This document shows positions 12,110 through 23,335 of a stretch of DNA of 64,000 nucleotides, piece after piece. The stretch is taken from positions 17,946,501 through 18,010,500 of the forward strand of contig JAWUZG010000051.1 of NCBI GenBank assembly GCA_036785705.1, in the 5' to 3' direction. Under the pieces are notes generated by a model. The model did no database searches. It was not told the DNA's origin and saw only the letters and a list, made by a program, of their open reading frames with translations. The stretch's first letter is position 1. Each line of letters begins with the position of its first letter. Made by a program: the position numbers and the translations under genes. Source of the DNA: Acanthornis magna. Taxonomy: Eukaryota > Chordata > Aves > Passeriformes > Acanthizidae.

Positions 12110-12780
12110 AGCCTGCTAGCTCGCTTCCCACCGCCTGGCATAGGAAACGGGCAGTCGCGCCCTCTCCCTGCCAGCGCGTTGGGCACTGGCCGCCCCTCCA
12201 GCCCAGGACCGCTCTCCATTCCCAGTAGGGATTCAGGGCTCCCTGGACGGCGCTACACGGGCAGCATCCCCCCCGGTTCCCCAGCCCCTCTGCCCCCACG
12301 CCGCTCCCCCGCCTCGGGGCACTCCCGAGCCCGGCCGGCGCTGCCGCTGTCGGGACGGCGGTGCTGGCAGCCAGCCCGGCGGCAGAGACCTCGCCGTCGC
12401 CGCCGGTCGCAGCCGGTTGTCACGGGCAGGGCTGGGCGCCCCGGCACCGCCACCACCACCGCCGCCACCGCTGCCCGCAGCGCCCCGCCCGCCCGCGCCC
12501 GCACACGGGCGAGGAAGATGCGGATGCGCTCTCCGGGTGCGGGTGGGCAGCGGAGGCGAGGCTGGGGCTGGACCCTCCGGCCCCGGACCCTCAGCCTCCC
12601 CGCCCCAACCCCTCAATGCTGCCGCTCGGTGTGTCCGTGCCGGCAGCAGCAGCGGGCAGTCCCCACCGGGCTGGTCTCCATCCGAACGCGGGGGGCAGAG
12701 GAGCAGCTCGGCACTTGGTGCCACGCGCAGCAGTGCTGAACGTGGGGAGGAGGGCCGCCCCTGGCATGGGAAGCGCTCGT
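12110..12780. promoter_or_regulatory. Upstream CpG island, possible alternative or divergent promoter
   Basis: About 0.65 kb of very G+C- and CpG-rich sequence lies 4.8 kb upstream of the main RIMKLB island. Overlapping long frames on both strands have low-complexity Arg/Pro/Ala/Gly composition and no recognisable domain, so I read it as a CpG island, not a protein gene. It could drive an upstream 5' exon of RIMKLB or a transcript going the other way. Confidence 0.5.
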
Positions 12781-13179
12781 GTGTAGGGCAAGGGACAGTG
12801 TTTATTAAGAGATATCGGTGGGTTCGGTGTGGTGAAGCACATGGAGCCGGGCACATGGGCGACAGACGCACCTGCAAGCTGGGGTGTCTCATTCTAGGGG
12901 GCATGGTGTGGGATTGAGTCAGTGAAACCTGGAATTTTCTGTAGACCCCTTTGTGTTAGCAGTAGTTTCTCAGTTTTCTGCTGTCATACCGTAGTTTATT
13001 CAGAACAGGAATTAGTGTAACAGCAGAACCAATGAGAAGCTGAGGTTGTATGAAATTAAAGATGATTTTGTACCATTTGGCGTTGTCTTCATTTTACATG
13101 GTACGAAACAAGAATGATATGGCCATTTTTTTGTTGAAACACAGTCCAGAAGTTGTTTCCCTTCACTGGACCATCTGTG

Positions 13180-13220
13180 TTCATATGTGAACCCAAGCAT
13201 TCATGTGTGAACACAGGCAT
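13180..13220 (+). repeat. Two-copy tandem repeat, about 20-bp unit
   Basis: The unit tcatatgtgaacccaagcat is followed directly by tcatgtgtgaacacaggcat (three mismatches). Confidence 0.85.
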
Positions 13221-13732
13221 TTACACAGGAAAATAAGTATAAATAATTAGGCTTAGCAACACTTGCAGGCTGGACTTTCTATCATTATTCCATCACAAGG
13301 TCATCTACCCAACCAGAGACAGTATATGAAAATTTACAATGTGAATAATGGGATAATGTCCTGCAGACTTTGGCTTCGGGACTAAACAGCTGGTTTGCAG
13401 TTGTAGTGAACTCAGTGACAAAAGATGTTTCATGGAATTAACCGTGAAATCAGATTTTGCATACATTAAGGCTTTGGACCAGTCCTTACATGATACATTA
13501 CAGAGTGCATGGGAAAAAGCTCAAAAGAAAGGTGCCAGGATTTGTTAGTGTTCAGAGGTGACCATTCCTTGTTAATGCTACAATTATAATTCTTCCCTAA
13601 AGGGTGGAGCTTGGCATTCTGGACCACTGACACTGAGGGCACTGTCCAATATTGTTCTTGTACTATAAAATAGTAAGAATTTTGTCCTGAGAATAGATTT
13701 ATGGATAACAGGGGAGACCTTGCCTTTGCTGG

Positions 13733-13780
13733 CAAAAACAAACAAACAAACAAACCCAAAACCAAAAACAAAACAAAAAC
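13733..13780 (+). repeat. (AAAC)n-like simple repeat
   Basis: AAAC units grade into CCAAAA and AAAAC variants. Confidence 0.9.
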
Positions 13781-15734
13781 CACCAGAAAAAAGGTTTTGC
13801 CTAATTCTTGGGAACTATAACATCTACATGCGACTCAGTTGCAGTCACAACTCTTTAAAAAAAAGAACTCTTCTTTTTTTGGATGGGCCTACTGCTGTAA
13901 TAGGCACATCCTGGGTCGGCACATCTTGAGTAATAACTTGACCCTTTCTCCTGCTCTGCCTTTCCCAAAAAGGGCAGAAGACTCTCATGACTCTTTCCAA
14001 ACTCATTTAATTTTCTAGATGATGGGAAATTGTTCCAGAGATATAGGTTATCCAACCTGTCACAAAGTTCAACATACTACAATTCCAGCAGCTCAATGAA
14101 CAGTAATAAAAAGGATACAAAGCTACATTTTGCATGTGAGAGAGCTATGAAGGTAAGTGGTAGTTGGTGGAATAAATTGTTACTGATAATAATAAAACCC
14201 AGCTGAAGTATCCCAAATGGTTTGAGATCAAATATCTTATTGTTACCATGACAAGTGTTTTTCCTATACTTGTAGAATTACTTCCTCTCAGATGTCTTAT
14301 AACCAAACATGCATTTGTATGGCCAAAAATCTACATTCCTGAATTCCCCAGCTGTGCAATTCTCCTTTTTCCACAAACTGCTAACTGTGTTTGAGCAGCA
14401 GAGGCACCTGCCTTACCACTTGTCTGCTTATTGAAATAGAAAAGAAAAATCTGCTATTACTGTGTCACTGTAGTTATAGTTACATAAATCCTAATGCAGA
14501 CATTTTTCTTTCCTCTTTGCTTTATGCTGTCTTAAAACCAGAATGCATAAATCCAGAAGAATTCTTACTCTGAAATATGTGTGCATGCTGGGCAATGTGC
14601 AGTTGTTGCACAAGCTTCAGCAGAGCAGTGATACCACAGTAGCTCTTTGTTAGCAAATTCTCTGTGTAAACAAGCCCCGTGCACCTCATAGCCTGAAATG
14701 ACAACTTCTGAAAGTGTGAACTTCGTGCACATGGGAACTCTATTCTAGAAGGCTTTAGAGTGTAGTAATTCTGTCAAAGAAGGTAATATTTTGTTGCTGT
14801 CAAAACAACAAAAATACTGTCTAGCATTTTGGTGTTCTTTATCTATATCTATTATCTATTGCTAGTTTACCCTGCTGGTACTTGCCTATGGTTGCCTCCT
14901 ACTCTCAAGTTGTACTTGCAAGTTGGCATTTAAGTGAGTTATAGTGTATTTTTCCCTAACTGTCGTACAGAGTCAGAAGGAGGGAAACCTGGAATTTGGA
15001 AGTGGTCTCTGGCTTGCAGCTGTGAGAAACCAGAAGTCTTGGCAAGCAACCCATGGAGACAGGAGAGCATTGGATGATGTCTGGTAAATAGGGATTTTGG
15101 CCTCTGACATCATCTGTTAGGTAGCCTTGCCTCATACTCATTAAGCAAATAGTTTTCAGAAGAGCTGCCTGAATCGCATATGCGGTTTGGGGAGTAGGAC
15201 CCAGATGCTTACAGAATAAAAATGAAAGAACTGTCTGTTGTTCAGTTGAGAGAATTAAGATAGCATCACCACACGATGAAGAGGCAGAAAAAAGCAGGTT
15301 GAATGGGAACATTCGTAGTAGGATGGGTGCTTGGGAATGACCAGTGGCTATGCCCCATATTTGAAAAGCTGGGAGTGTAACACAGGTTAATGAGGAACAC
15401 ACATGTTGCTCCCCTGGTGTGCAGTGAGTGTGTTGTGTCTGGAGGTTCTGAAAGTTGAATGAAGGAGAAATTCACGCAGGAAAACATGAAATATACAGCT
15501 GATACAATATCGTGAATGAAAAGGGCGTGGTACTGAGGAAACTGAGTAGGTGTGCCACAGAAACTGATCAACAAAGTATGTAGGTTGATAAAGAGGTTGT
15601 GCCATATTTGTTTGCTGCCAGCAGTTATTATTTTAGAGAAGTGACAGTAGAGAGGGATAGTGCAGCCCTGGCCGCACGCTGGGTATGACAGGCACATGAT
15701 GGTGTATGGCATGTGGCATGTGGGACATGTCACA

Positions 15735-15998
15735 GGACATAGGACGAGAGAACACAGGATTAAGCTGTGCCGGGGAGGTTTAGGTTGGACATTAGGAAGA
15801 ATTTCTTCACTGAAAACGTGATTAGATATTGGAAAGAGCTGCCCAGGGAGGTGGTGGAATCAGTTCCTGGAGGTGTTCAAGGAAAGACTGGATGAGACAC
15901 TTAGTGCCATGGTCTATTGACACGGTGGTGTTTGGTCATAGGTAGGACTCGGTGATGTCAGAGGTCTTTTCCAAACAAATTGATTCTGTGGTTTTGTC
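15735..15998 (+). mobile_element. CR1 LINE fragment, 3' end, sense orientation
   Basis: The sequence carries the typical CR1 3' segment: a run like ggtttaggttggacatta, then gaagaatttcttcactg, gagctgcccagggaggtggt, gttcaaggaaagactggatg and a terminal attctgtg motif. It is truncated at its 5' end, as most CR1 copies are. Divergence suggests an old insertion. Confidence 0.85.
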
Positions 15999-16359
15999 AT
16001 ACCTTTACCTGTCAAACGAAGCACAAGGGTTCTGGCTTTGCACCCCATGTGCTAACATCAGCAGCAACAAGCACAACAGGTGTTGTACGTTTTGCTGTGC
16101 TGCCAGACGGCACAGCTGCCTGGGCTTGTGCTGGGGCGGGTCACCTGTGGCAGTGGCCTGGCGTCTGCACCCTGGAGTGGGCAGTAGGGGTGGAAGGTGA
16201 GGCTGCAGGAGAAGCTGGGTGGACACAGCAGGACCTGGACTGGGGTCTGCCATGGCAGTGGGACCTGGACCGAAGCCTGGCCTGGAGCGGGGTAGAAGAG
16301 TGGGAGTGGGTGTGAGGAAGAGCATGAGGAAGAGCATTGTTAGCATGTCATGGGGCATG

Positions 16360-16843
16360 ATGCTGCCCCTCCACTCAGCCTTTGTGAGGCTGCATCTGGA
16401 GTGCACTGTCCAGTCTGGGTTCCTCAGTAAGGAGAGACATGAAGCTCCTGGAGCAGGTGCAGTGGAGGGGAACGAGGATGGTTGGGGGACTGGCATATCT
16501 CTCTTACAAGGAAAGGCTGAGGGAGTTGGGCCTGTTCCGCTTCGAGAAGAGAGGGGACCTTAGCAATGCCTATAAGCAGTTAAAGGGGGGATGCCAAGGA
16601 CATGAGGCAATGGGCAGAAACTGATGCTCTGGAAGTTCCACCTGAGTATGAGGGAGAACTTTGCTGTGTGGGTGACTGAGGACTGGACCAGATTGTCCAG
16701 AGAAATTGTGGAGTCTCCCTCACTGGAGATTTGGGATCTGTCTGCACGCAATCCTGTGCCATGTGCTCTTGGATGGCCGGCTGGAGCGGGGAGGTTGGAC
16801 CAGATGACCCACTGCGGTCCCTTCCAACCGCACCCATTCTGTG
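16360..16843 (+). mobile_element. CR1 LINE fragment, about 0.5 kb, sense orientation, abutting the CpG island
   Basis: The order of CR1 landmarks is preserved: gaggctgcatctggagt, ggagcaggtgcagtggag, ctcttacaaggaaaggctga, gaagttccacctgagtatga, gagaaattgtggagtctcc and gtcccttccaaccgcacc, then cattctgtg. It ends about 20 bases before the CpG-rich promoter sequence begins. It is noncoding, and the short frames inside it are not genes. Confidence 0.88.
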
Positions 16844-17078
16844 GGAGGCTTCAGCCGTTAGACAAGAGCGGCCTCAGCCCGCGGGCGGTGCCGCCGCTCA
16901 CGAGCAGCGATCCGGTTCGGCCCTGTTCGGCTCCCTCCGGTCCGACGGATGCCGACACCGCCGCCCTCGCGCGCTCCCCCGCGCCCGCCCCGCGCGTGCC
17001 GAGCCCGGCCCGGCCGTTACAGCAGCGCCGCCGCTTCGCTGTGAGGCGGCGGGAGCGAGCGCGGGAGGCGGAGGCGGA

Positions 17079-17126
<48 letters not shown>
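17079..17126 (+). repeat. (GGC)16 uninterrupted trinucleotide repeat
   Basis: Sixteen consecutive GGC units lie inside the CpG island, preceded by two interrupted GGCGGA units. Depending on the start site the tract is core promoter or 5' UTR. Such tracts are often length-polymorphic. Confidence 0.95.
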
Positions 17127-17128
<2 letters not shown>

Positions 17129-17129
17129 G

Positions 17130-17609
17130 CGGGGGGCTCGGTGCACGGAACAGCCGCGGCCTCCTCGCCTCAGCCGCGGGGAGGAGGGACACCGAAGAGG
17201 GGGGAAGGCGGGGTGGTGGAGGGGGACGAGCAGAGCGTCGCGTCGCTCTCTTCCCTCTAGGACCGCGCCGCCGGCGGGGAGGAAAGGGGGCGTCTCCCCG
17301 GAGCCTTCGTCGCCCCGCGCCCTCTCTTCCCAGGCCCGGTGCCGGAGGGGTGGGGGTGGGCGCCCCGCGGGTCCCCTCAGGCTCGGCGGTGCCCGGGGCG
17401 GGTGAGATGTCGGGCTGAGCGGGCGCGAGCCCGCGGGGGTGGGGTCCGCCGTGCCCGGGGAGGGGGCGGGCGGGGGGGGTGGTTGGGACCGTCCCCTCAC
17501 AGCCGTCCCGCCCCGCCGCGCTGCGCCCATGGTGATTGTGCTGCATCCCCCGCGCGCGGAGCGGGGCGAGCTGCCCGCGCCTCCCCGCCGCGCCCGCCGG
17601 GGCGCCCAG
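17130..17609 (+). other. RIMKLB: Candidate noncoding first exon of RIMKLB (5' UTR; boundaries approximate)
   Basis: The coding exon at 25256 has an acceptor about 35 nt upstream of its ATG, so a 5' UTR exon must lie further upstream. Two strong donors are visible in the CpG island: CAG|GTGGGT with its exon end at 17609, and CGG|GTGAGA with its exon end at 17401. The left edge given is a guess, because no start-site motif fixes it. With the 17609 donor, intron 1 is about 7.6 kb. Confidence 0.45.
17457..17487 (+). other. G-quadruplex motif in promoter CpG island
   Basis: Runs of 4, 5, 3 and 8 G are separated by single bases, followed by GG and GGG. It sits just upstream of the 17609 donor and so may be in 5' UTR RNA. 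Confidence 0.7.
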
Positions 17610-18129
17610 GTGGGTGGGGAGGGGGAGCGGCGGCGGCGGCGGCCGCTCGTTGTGCGCGGGGAGAGCGGCGGGAGGGGCGGGGGGGGTCCGGGAGCCGCGT
17701 GCCGCGGGAGGGTCGGTGGCGCTGCGAGCGCGGGGTGGGGGCCGCCGCCCCGCGGGCTCGCACGGCGGCGCGTCCCCGCACGGGTCCGTGGAGATCGGCG
17801 GTGGCTGTAGGGGCTGATCTTCACGTCATGGAGCCAGGGGTGTGTGTGGATGGCGTTGGGTCTGGCAGCAAGATCTTCCCAACTAGGTTTCCTCTCCCCT
17901 TTTGTTTTCCGGTGTTTAAAAAAGAGCTGGTGGCACATCGGTGACTTTTACTGCCTGGGATTTTACCAGGGGCTCAGTTTGCCAAGCGTGCCACTGTTAA
18001 TCTTGGATTGATTCCATCATTTAAGCAAGCATCCTCTAGACATGTTATTTTGGTTTGGGTTTTTTTCTTTTTTTCTTTTTTTGTCACCGTTTATAAACCG
18101 CTGTTTATTTTCTGTGGCAGAGTGTGTTC

Positions 18130-18175
18130 TAATGCATAGGAATACATGCTCCTATAATGCATAGGAATACACGCT
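18130..18175 (+). repeat. Direct repeat, 21-bp unit, two copies
   Basis: taatgcataggaatacatgc at 18130 recurs at 18155 with one mismatch, offset by 25 bases. Confidence 0.9.
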
Positions 18176-21100
18176 TCTGAACTGAAATGTACTTTTCTCC
18201 AGTCTCATCTGAATCCTAAAGGCTATTCTGAGGGAGAGGTTTAAGGGTTTAAAGACTCACAAATAAATAGGAATAGTTCTTGTAGGTTTAGAAACTTAAT
18301 TTCCTCATACATTCCCATGTAGGAATGGATTTATCTATCCGTTGAAAGCACATTCTTAAGTAAAAGAACAAACTGCTTAGCCTCGTGGGTTTCTTCCCCT
18401 TAGAATTGGTTTTTGTGATAGGGTATTTGTGTAAAATATTTAAAGTTGCACATTTCCCCTAATTATGTTCATGCCATTTTCTTTTGACTTTGCTTACTGT
18501 TTTGAATGGCACCTTTTCTTCCTTTGGGATTTAGTTTATCTTTATTGCATACCTGTATATGTTTATGTCTAATAGGGATGTTTCTTTTTTTCTTTTTCCT
18601 CCCTAGGTGTTGGTGACTTCAGTCATTTAGGGGTTTAGTTCTGAGGAAGTAGAGACACAAGGATTGAGTTTCTTTTACATAGAAAGCTACAGCTCTTCAC
18701 CAGTATTCTTTACTCCTTCCCATCCCTCCCTGCTCCGTAGGGGAGAACAATTTGGGTGTTATTTTAAACATTCATTTACTTCCCCTTCCCTCCCTCAGAA
18801 ATCTACCCTGGTCCCAGAGGCATCCGCTAGACAGTGCCTGACAGGACCAGGAGAACATTATCATCGCTTGCTTGCTTTGGGAGCTTCAGTAGTACTCTTC
18901 CCTCCTTTGGGGTGTAGTGCAGAGAGGCATCCAGAAGACTTCCTTGCCACCCTTTTTGGTTAGTAGAGGATCCAGTTAAAGGAGTACCTAGTAAGACACG
19001 TGACCTCCTTAAGGGAGCCAGAACTGAAGCAGCACTTGGCACGCTGAAGGAAACACCCATCTTTAGTGTCTTTTTCGTCTTCCACTCCTTCCTCACCAAA
19101 TTTCTGGTAAGTCTCTTCAGCCCATTCATTCACGCAGTGCATGTTTCCCTTCCCCCACTCCAGGCGCTGAGAGAGGCATGCACAGAAGCTTTGGGGTGGG
19201 GGAAGGGAGGAGGGAAAACTGGCTGTGTACACACAGATCGGGGAGGAGAAGGGGCATTGTACCACACTGCGGGGGAACCTGGCACAGGTGGAAAAGCAGC
19301 TGATGTGGGAGGAAATGGTGTGTTTTATTTGCACACGGGCGTGCGTGCGCACACAGGGACAGTGGAGGGGCATGAAAAAGCTGAGAGCCTGTTGTTGGAA
19401 AAAATACCAAGACTGAAGTAGAAGGATGGCTGATGCTGCCCAGTATCAGGCTCATGTTGCAGGGAGGAAAGAGAATGGATTATTCAGTGGTGATCGGGAA
19501 GTGGGGTGTGCGAATGAGGAATCTTGTGAGCATGAACACAGAGGAGGAAAGATGGGGGGTGTGGATGTCTGCCTTTCAGAGGCAGCTGTGCCTGGGAGGA
19601 TTGCTGCTAGCATCTTGAACATCACTCAGTGCAAAGGTGGAGACAAGGAGATGAAAGCCATCATGGGGAGTGCAGTTGCCCGTCTGCAGGGGTGGGAATG
19701 AATGGGAACAATTAATATATTCTCATATCCTTTGGCTGTTGCAGTCTGCAAATCTCAAAGGGAAACGGAGGTGAATACTGTAATGTGCTTTCAAAGAGGT
19801 GTGCTTGGGGTTCACCTGCCTGCAGAGACTTTCAATTCTTTGATGCATGTGTAGAGGGGTGGATGATAATGCAGCATCAGTGGACAGATTGCGCTGCAGC
19901 TTTTCCATATATTATATAAAATGCATTTAAAGAAATACTTTAATTTTTCAGATTCTTCAGCTTTTAAAAATGTGTTCTTTCCAAAGATTTTCAAACAGTT
20001 ATGTGACAGTCTTAGGAAAACTAGTTTCTGGTGTGTAAAAGAGGAATTTTTCTTGATGTTGGCCTGAAGCATCACCATGAAGCAGCATTGTCAGGAATGA
20101 GTTGATTTATCTTGGATTTATTTTTCTAAAGATGTCAGTTCTTTATCACCATGTGATATATTCATCATCCATACATATTTCCATAACATTTTGTTTAGAT
20201 AATCATCATTCTGTATCTTTGTGTGGAAAAAAAAATCACTTGTGCTTTATGCTCGAAACAATTATGAACTGTTTGCAGACCTGCTTTCCCTATGACATAG
20301 GAAGTCCTATTTCTGGGATGTTTGAAATACTGCTCTCTTCTCATTAAGATGAGACAGAGACTTCCATGACAGTGTATGGTGGATTACATGCTGGGTCATG
20401 TGCTGGATGACTCTTCTTTAGCTGGTCTGCTGTCTAAGATTGACTTTATAATTCACATCTGCATTGAGGTGTCTCCTGAAGGAGGTAACTTGCAAACATC
20501 TGCCAACCGGTCTTTGCTGGCTTGAAATGTGGCCTTCCAGCCATTCTAGAAACTGCTGTAATGATAGAGATATTTGGCTTATTGGAAGGATATACTCAGT
20601 TTCAAGCCTTAGCTAATTTATGATGAAAAGGAAGTCAAAATACCTTTTGCAGCTTGAATACCACTGTTCTGGAAATCGGTATTAAGGGATAAGCATTAAT
20701 GGTGTTGTTAGTGTTATTCTTAGTGAGGTGAGTGCTTGGAGCAATGTTTTTCCTAGTTCTCCATTTCCCATGGCAGTTGTGACTGTCAGTCTCTTGCTCA
20801 TTCCTTCTCACTTCCATGAGATTTTTATTGTCGTTATCTCCACTATAGGGATTAAACACGCCTAGAGGTATGCTAAAACTAAGGTTAGGTTTTACCTCTC
20901 TATTAACTGCTGAAATCTGTGGGATTTGTGTTATCTGCACAGTGCTCTGAGAGTCTGAGCCAAGCTCTAGAAAAGGGGCGATGCTGGGAGGGGCTGCTGG
21001 TAATAGCTCTTCCACTAACTTGTTTCCCAGATCCCAGTGTAGTCAGTGGGAGTGTGCTACAACATCAGATCACAGGTTGAGCAGCTGAAATAGCTAGATC

Positions 21101-23144
21101 ATGTTGATCCTTGATGCTATAAAACATCTAGGATTCCATTCATCATTCTCATAGGAAAGACACAATCTAGACTTTTGATTTACAAAAGTGTTGAGTTGTT
21201 GCATTCTGAACAAAAAGAATAATGATTTTTTTTTTCATACTAGATACTTTTTATCTTACCCATTTATCAATAATACATAAATTAATTAGTATCTCCTAAT
21301 GATGGGTTTCTTGTTTCATCTTAAGGGAAGTACTTAATGATGAAAAAGAAAAAGAAACTAGCTTATTTTTCTCCTACTTTGTGTGTTGAAGACAGGAGAA
21401 CGAGTAAGTGAGCCATGGAGACCAGTCCTGGAGGGAGAGGGAGGTCTCTAATCTTCTCTGTGAAGAGAACACCCCCTTCAAGGCAAAAAGAGTGGTCTTC
21501 AGAGAAGATTTCCAGATCTCTCTGGACAGTTGATCTGATTGGCTGAATTCCCTGTTATTTCAATGAAACATACTCATATATGATGTAAAGTTGAAAAGGA
21601 GCACAGTGAGGGTTTTTGTTAGAACAGCTGCTAGAGGTGTTCTGCATATTGAAGAAACGTGGGAAGAAATAGGTTTGCATGTGCTGGAGAGGGAAGGAAG
21701 CTGCTGTGTGATTGCTGGGGTAAGGCCTGGCTTAAGCAATCCAAGGGTGCCACAGCTGAAAGTGGAGGTGAGCGTTCATACCCTCTGTAAATTGCAAGGA
21801 ATCTGTTCCATGCAGTGTCTTCCTGAAGCAGTTGTGGCAGTGTTAGCTTGGCTGGCATGACGTACAGTTTGATTTTTATCACAGACCTTTTACTTTGATA
21901 CCATGCTTTTCCCCTCTCCTGGTCTGTTACATGCAGTTAAGTTTATGGTTATTTTTTGCCTTCTAATTCCATAAATCTGTGAAGTAGTTATTGAAAGATT
22001 GTACTTATTTTGACTGTAGTAGCTTTGATTGAAAACTGCACTTGAAGTGGCCATCTTGAAGTTATTTAAACATCTGCTCTTCCCCTTATATATACCATAG
22101 TTACTTTCCAATAGATACTCTCATGGATTAGGAAGTATTTTATGCACACCCAGCATTGTCTGAGGCTGTGTCTTTTAGATTGAAATGGGTGGAGTTGGTT
22201 TTCAGGGAAGAATTCTGGCAATAATATCCAACTTTAGAGCTGAATGCTTTTGTGCATCTGACTCCAAGGCCAGCTTTGCTCTTACAAACCATTTTCTTGA
22301 GAATGTGAGAAAGATTTTTAAGATGTTTGAGTTAATAGGGTAAATTGCAGGTTTTGATATGTGAGACATCTTACACAGTCAAAACAGATTGTAAGGTGAG
22401 GCTGAAATTGATGAGTAGATTTTGTTTTTAGGAGCAGAATGTTAGTGTGAAAAAGAAATTATTTTGGGTGGAAAAAAGGTATGGTATTGGGTTGGGGGCG
22501 AAGGATTGAAGAGTTAGGATTGCTGGTTTCTGCCCCTGTTGCTGGCTTGTAGCTTGTTCTAAAGTGAGCTCCTTGGTCTTTGCTTCCAGACTTGAGATTG
22601 TTACCTGCCTTTCTTACGATAAGATGGGAGCTTTAGTATATACGTTTATAAAACCATTAAGATTTTGAGCAAGTGAGACATAGTACAAGGAGGGAGATGA
22701 ATACTGATACCCAAGGCATTTTTATACACCTGCTAGTTTAATGTGCCCATTGATATATATGGATGGCTCTTCTTGACAATGTGACTTCTTTCAAAAGTAG
22801 AAGATAGAGGAAAGAGAAGGATATAACTTTGTTTCTTTCTTCTTTGACCCTTTGCTGATTTTTAAGAAATTAAGAGCTGAAATGACAGGGAGAGATGACA
22901 GTGTATATAAGAGGGTTGAGGTGGGGCTACGTAGAGAAGAGGTTTGAGAAAAATTGAAGCAGCTTAGCTAAGAAAGCAAAAATGGGGAGAAAATACTTGG
23001 TTCTTGTACCAGTGTTAGAACCCGTATTGAGGGGGAAAAAGCCTCAAACCACAAAAACCCAAACTGAAACCCCAAACAGGCGGAAAATATGCGATGGTTT
23101 TTGATTTATGGTTTTTTTTTTAAACTCTGAGGGAGTGTGTTTTT

Positions 23145-23335
23145 CCATGCCCTCGGCGTTCTCCGGCCGTTCTCTTAGGATGCGCCCGTTCGGCCCGGGG
23201 GCAGAGCGGCGCTGCCCGGGAATGGCGACAGGTGGCGCTGCTGGGCCTCACTAGCCCCCTGCAAATGGCAGCGCTGAGGGGCAGTGCCCCGGGGGCTCTG
23301 CAATGGGCCGTGCAGCGGGGGCTTTTCTGCAAAAC
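23145..23335. promoter_or_regulatory. Small GC-rich block within intron 1, with a CTCF-like motif
   Basis: A 190-bp GC-rich block lies alone in AT-rich intron. It contains GCGACAGGTGGCGCT at 23225-23239, which matches the CTCF consensus core AGRKGGCRS fully and the 15-base consensus at about 12 positions. No gene frame is convincing. It could be an insulator, an enhancer or an old insertion. Confidence 0.35.

Larger units (their letters stand above)
12800..15730. other. Intergenic, AT-rich, no gene recognised
   Basis: It holds an AAAC-type run (13733-13780) and a twofold 20-bp tandem duplication (13180-13220). Nothing else was identifiable. Confidence 0.5.
16860..17800 (+). promoter_or_regulatory. 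RIMKLB: CpG island, probable RIMKLB promoter
   Basis: About 0.95 kb is extremely G+C- and CpG-rich, with no TATA box in an obvious place, and changes abruptly to ordinary AT-rich intron after about 17,820. It lies on the sense strand upstream of the first coding exon and holds good splice donors. CpG-island promoters are usual for broadly or neurally expressed vertebrate genes. The long open frames on both strands here have repetitive Pro/Arg/Gly/Ala composition and are a by-product of G+C content, not genes. The exact transcription start cannot be read from sequence. Confidence 0.75.

Noticed and set aside
12068..12917. Frames of about 220 and 166 residues around 12.1-12.9 kb
   Set aside because: Both strands are equally open, Arg/Pro-rich and without any domain. 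The sequence behaves as a CpG island.
16439..16624. A frame within the CR1 fragment resembling a peptide with YLSYKERLRELGLF
   Set aside because: This is the usual translation of the CR1 3' region, not a host gene. The copy lacks the reverse transcriptase part.
16624..17938. Very long overlapping reading frames on both strands of the CpG island, with poly-Ala, poly-Gly or poly-Pro runs
   Set aside because: They come from G+C-rich, stop-poor sequence and the GGC repeat read in different frames. Composition is low complexity and the frames overlap one another on both strands.
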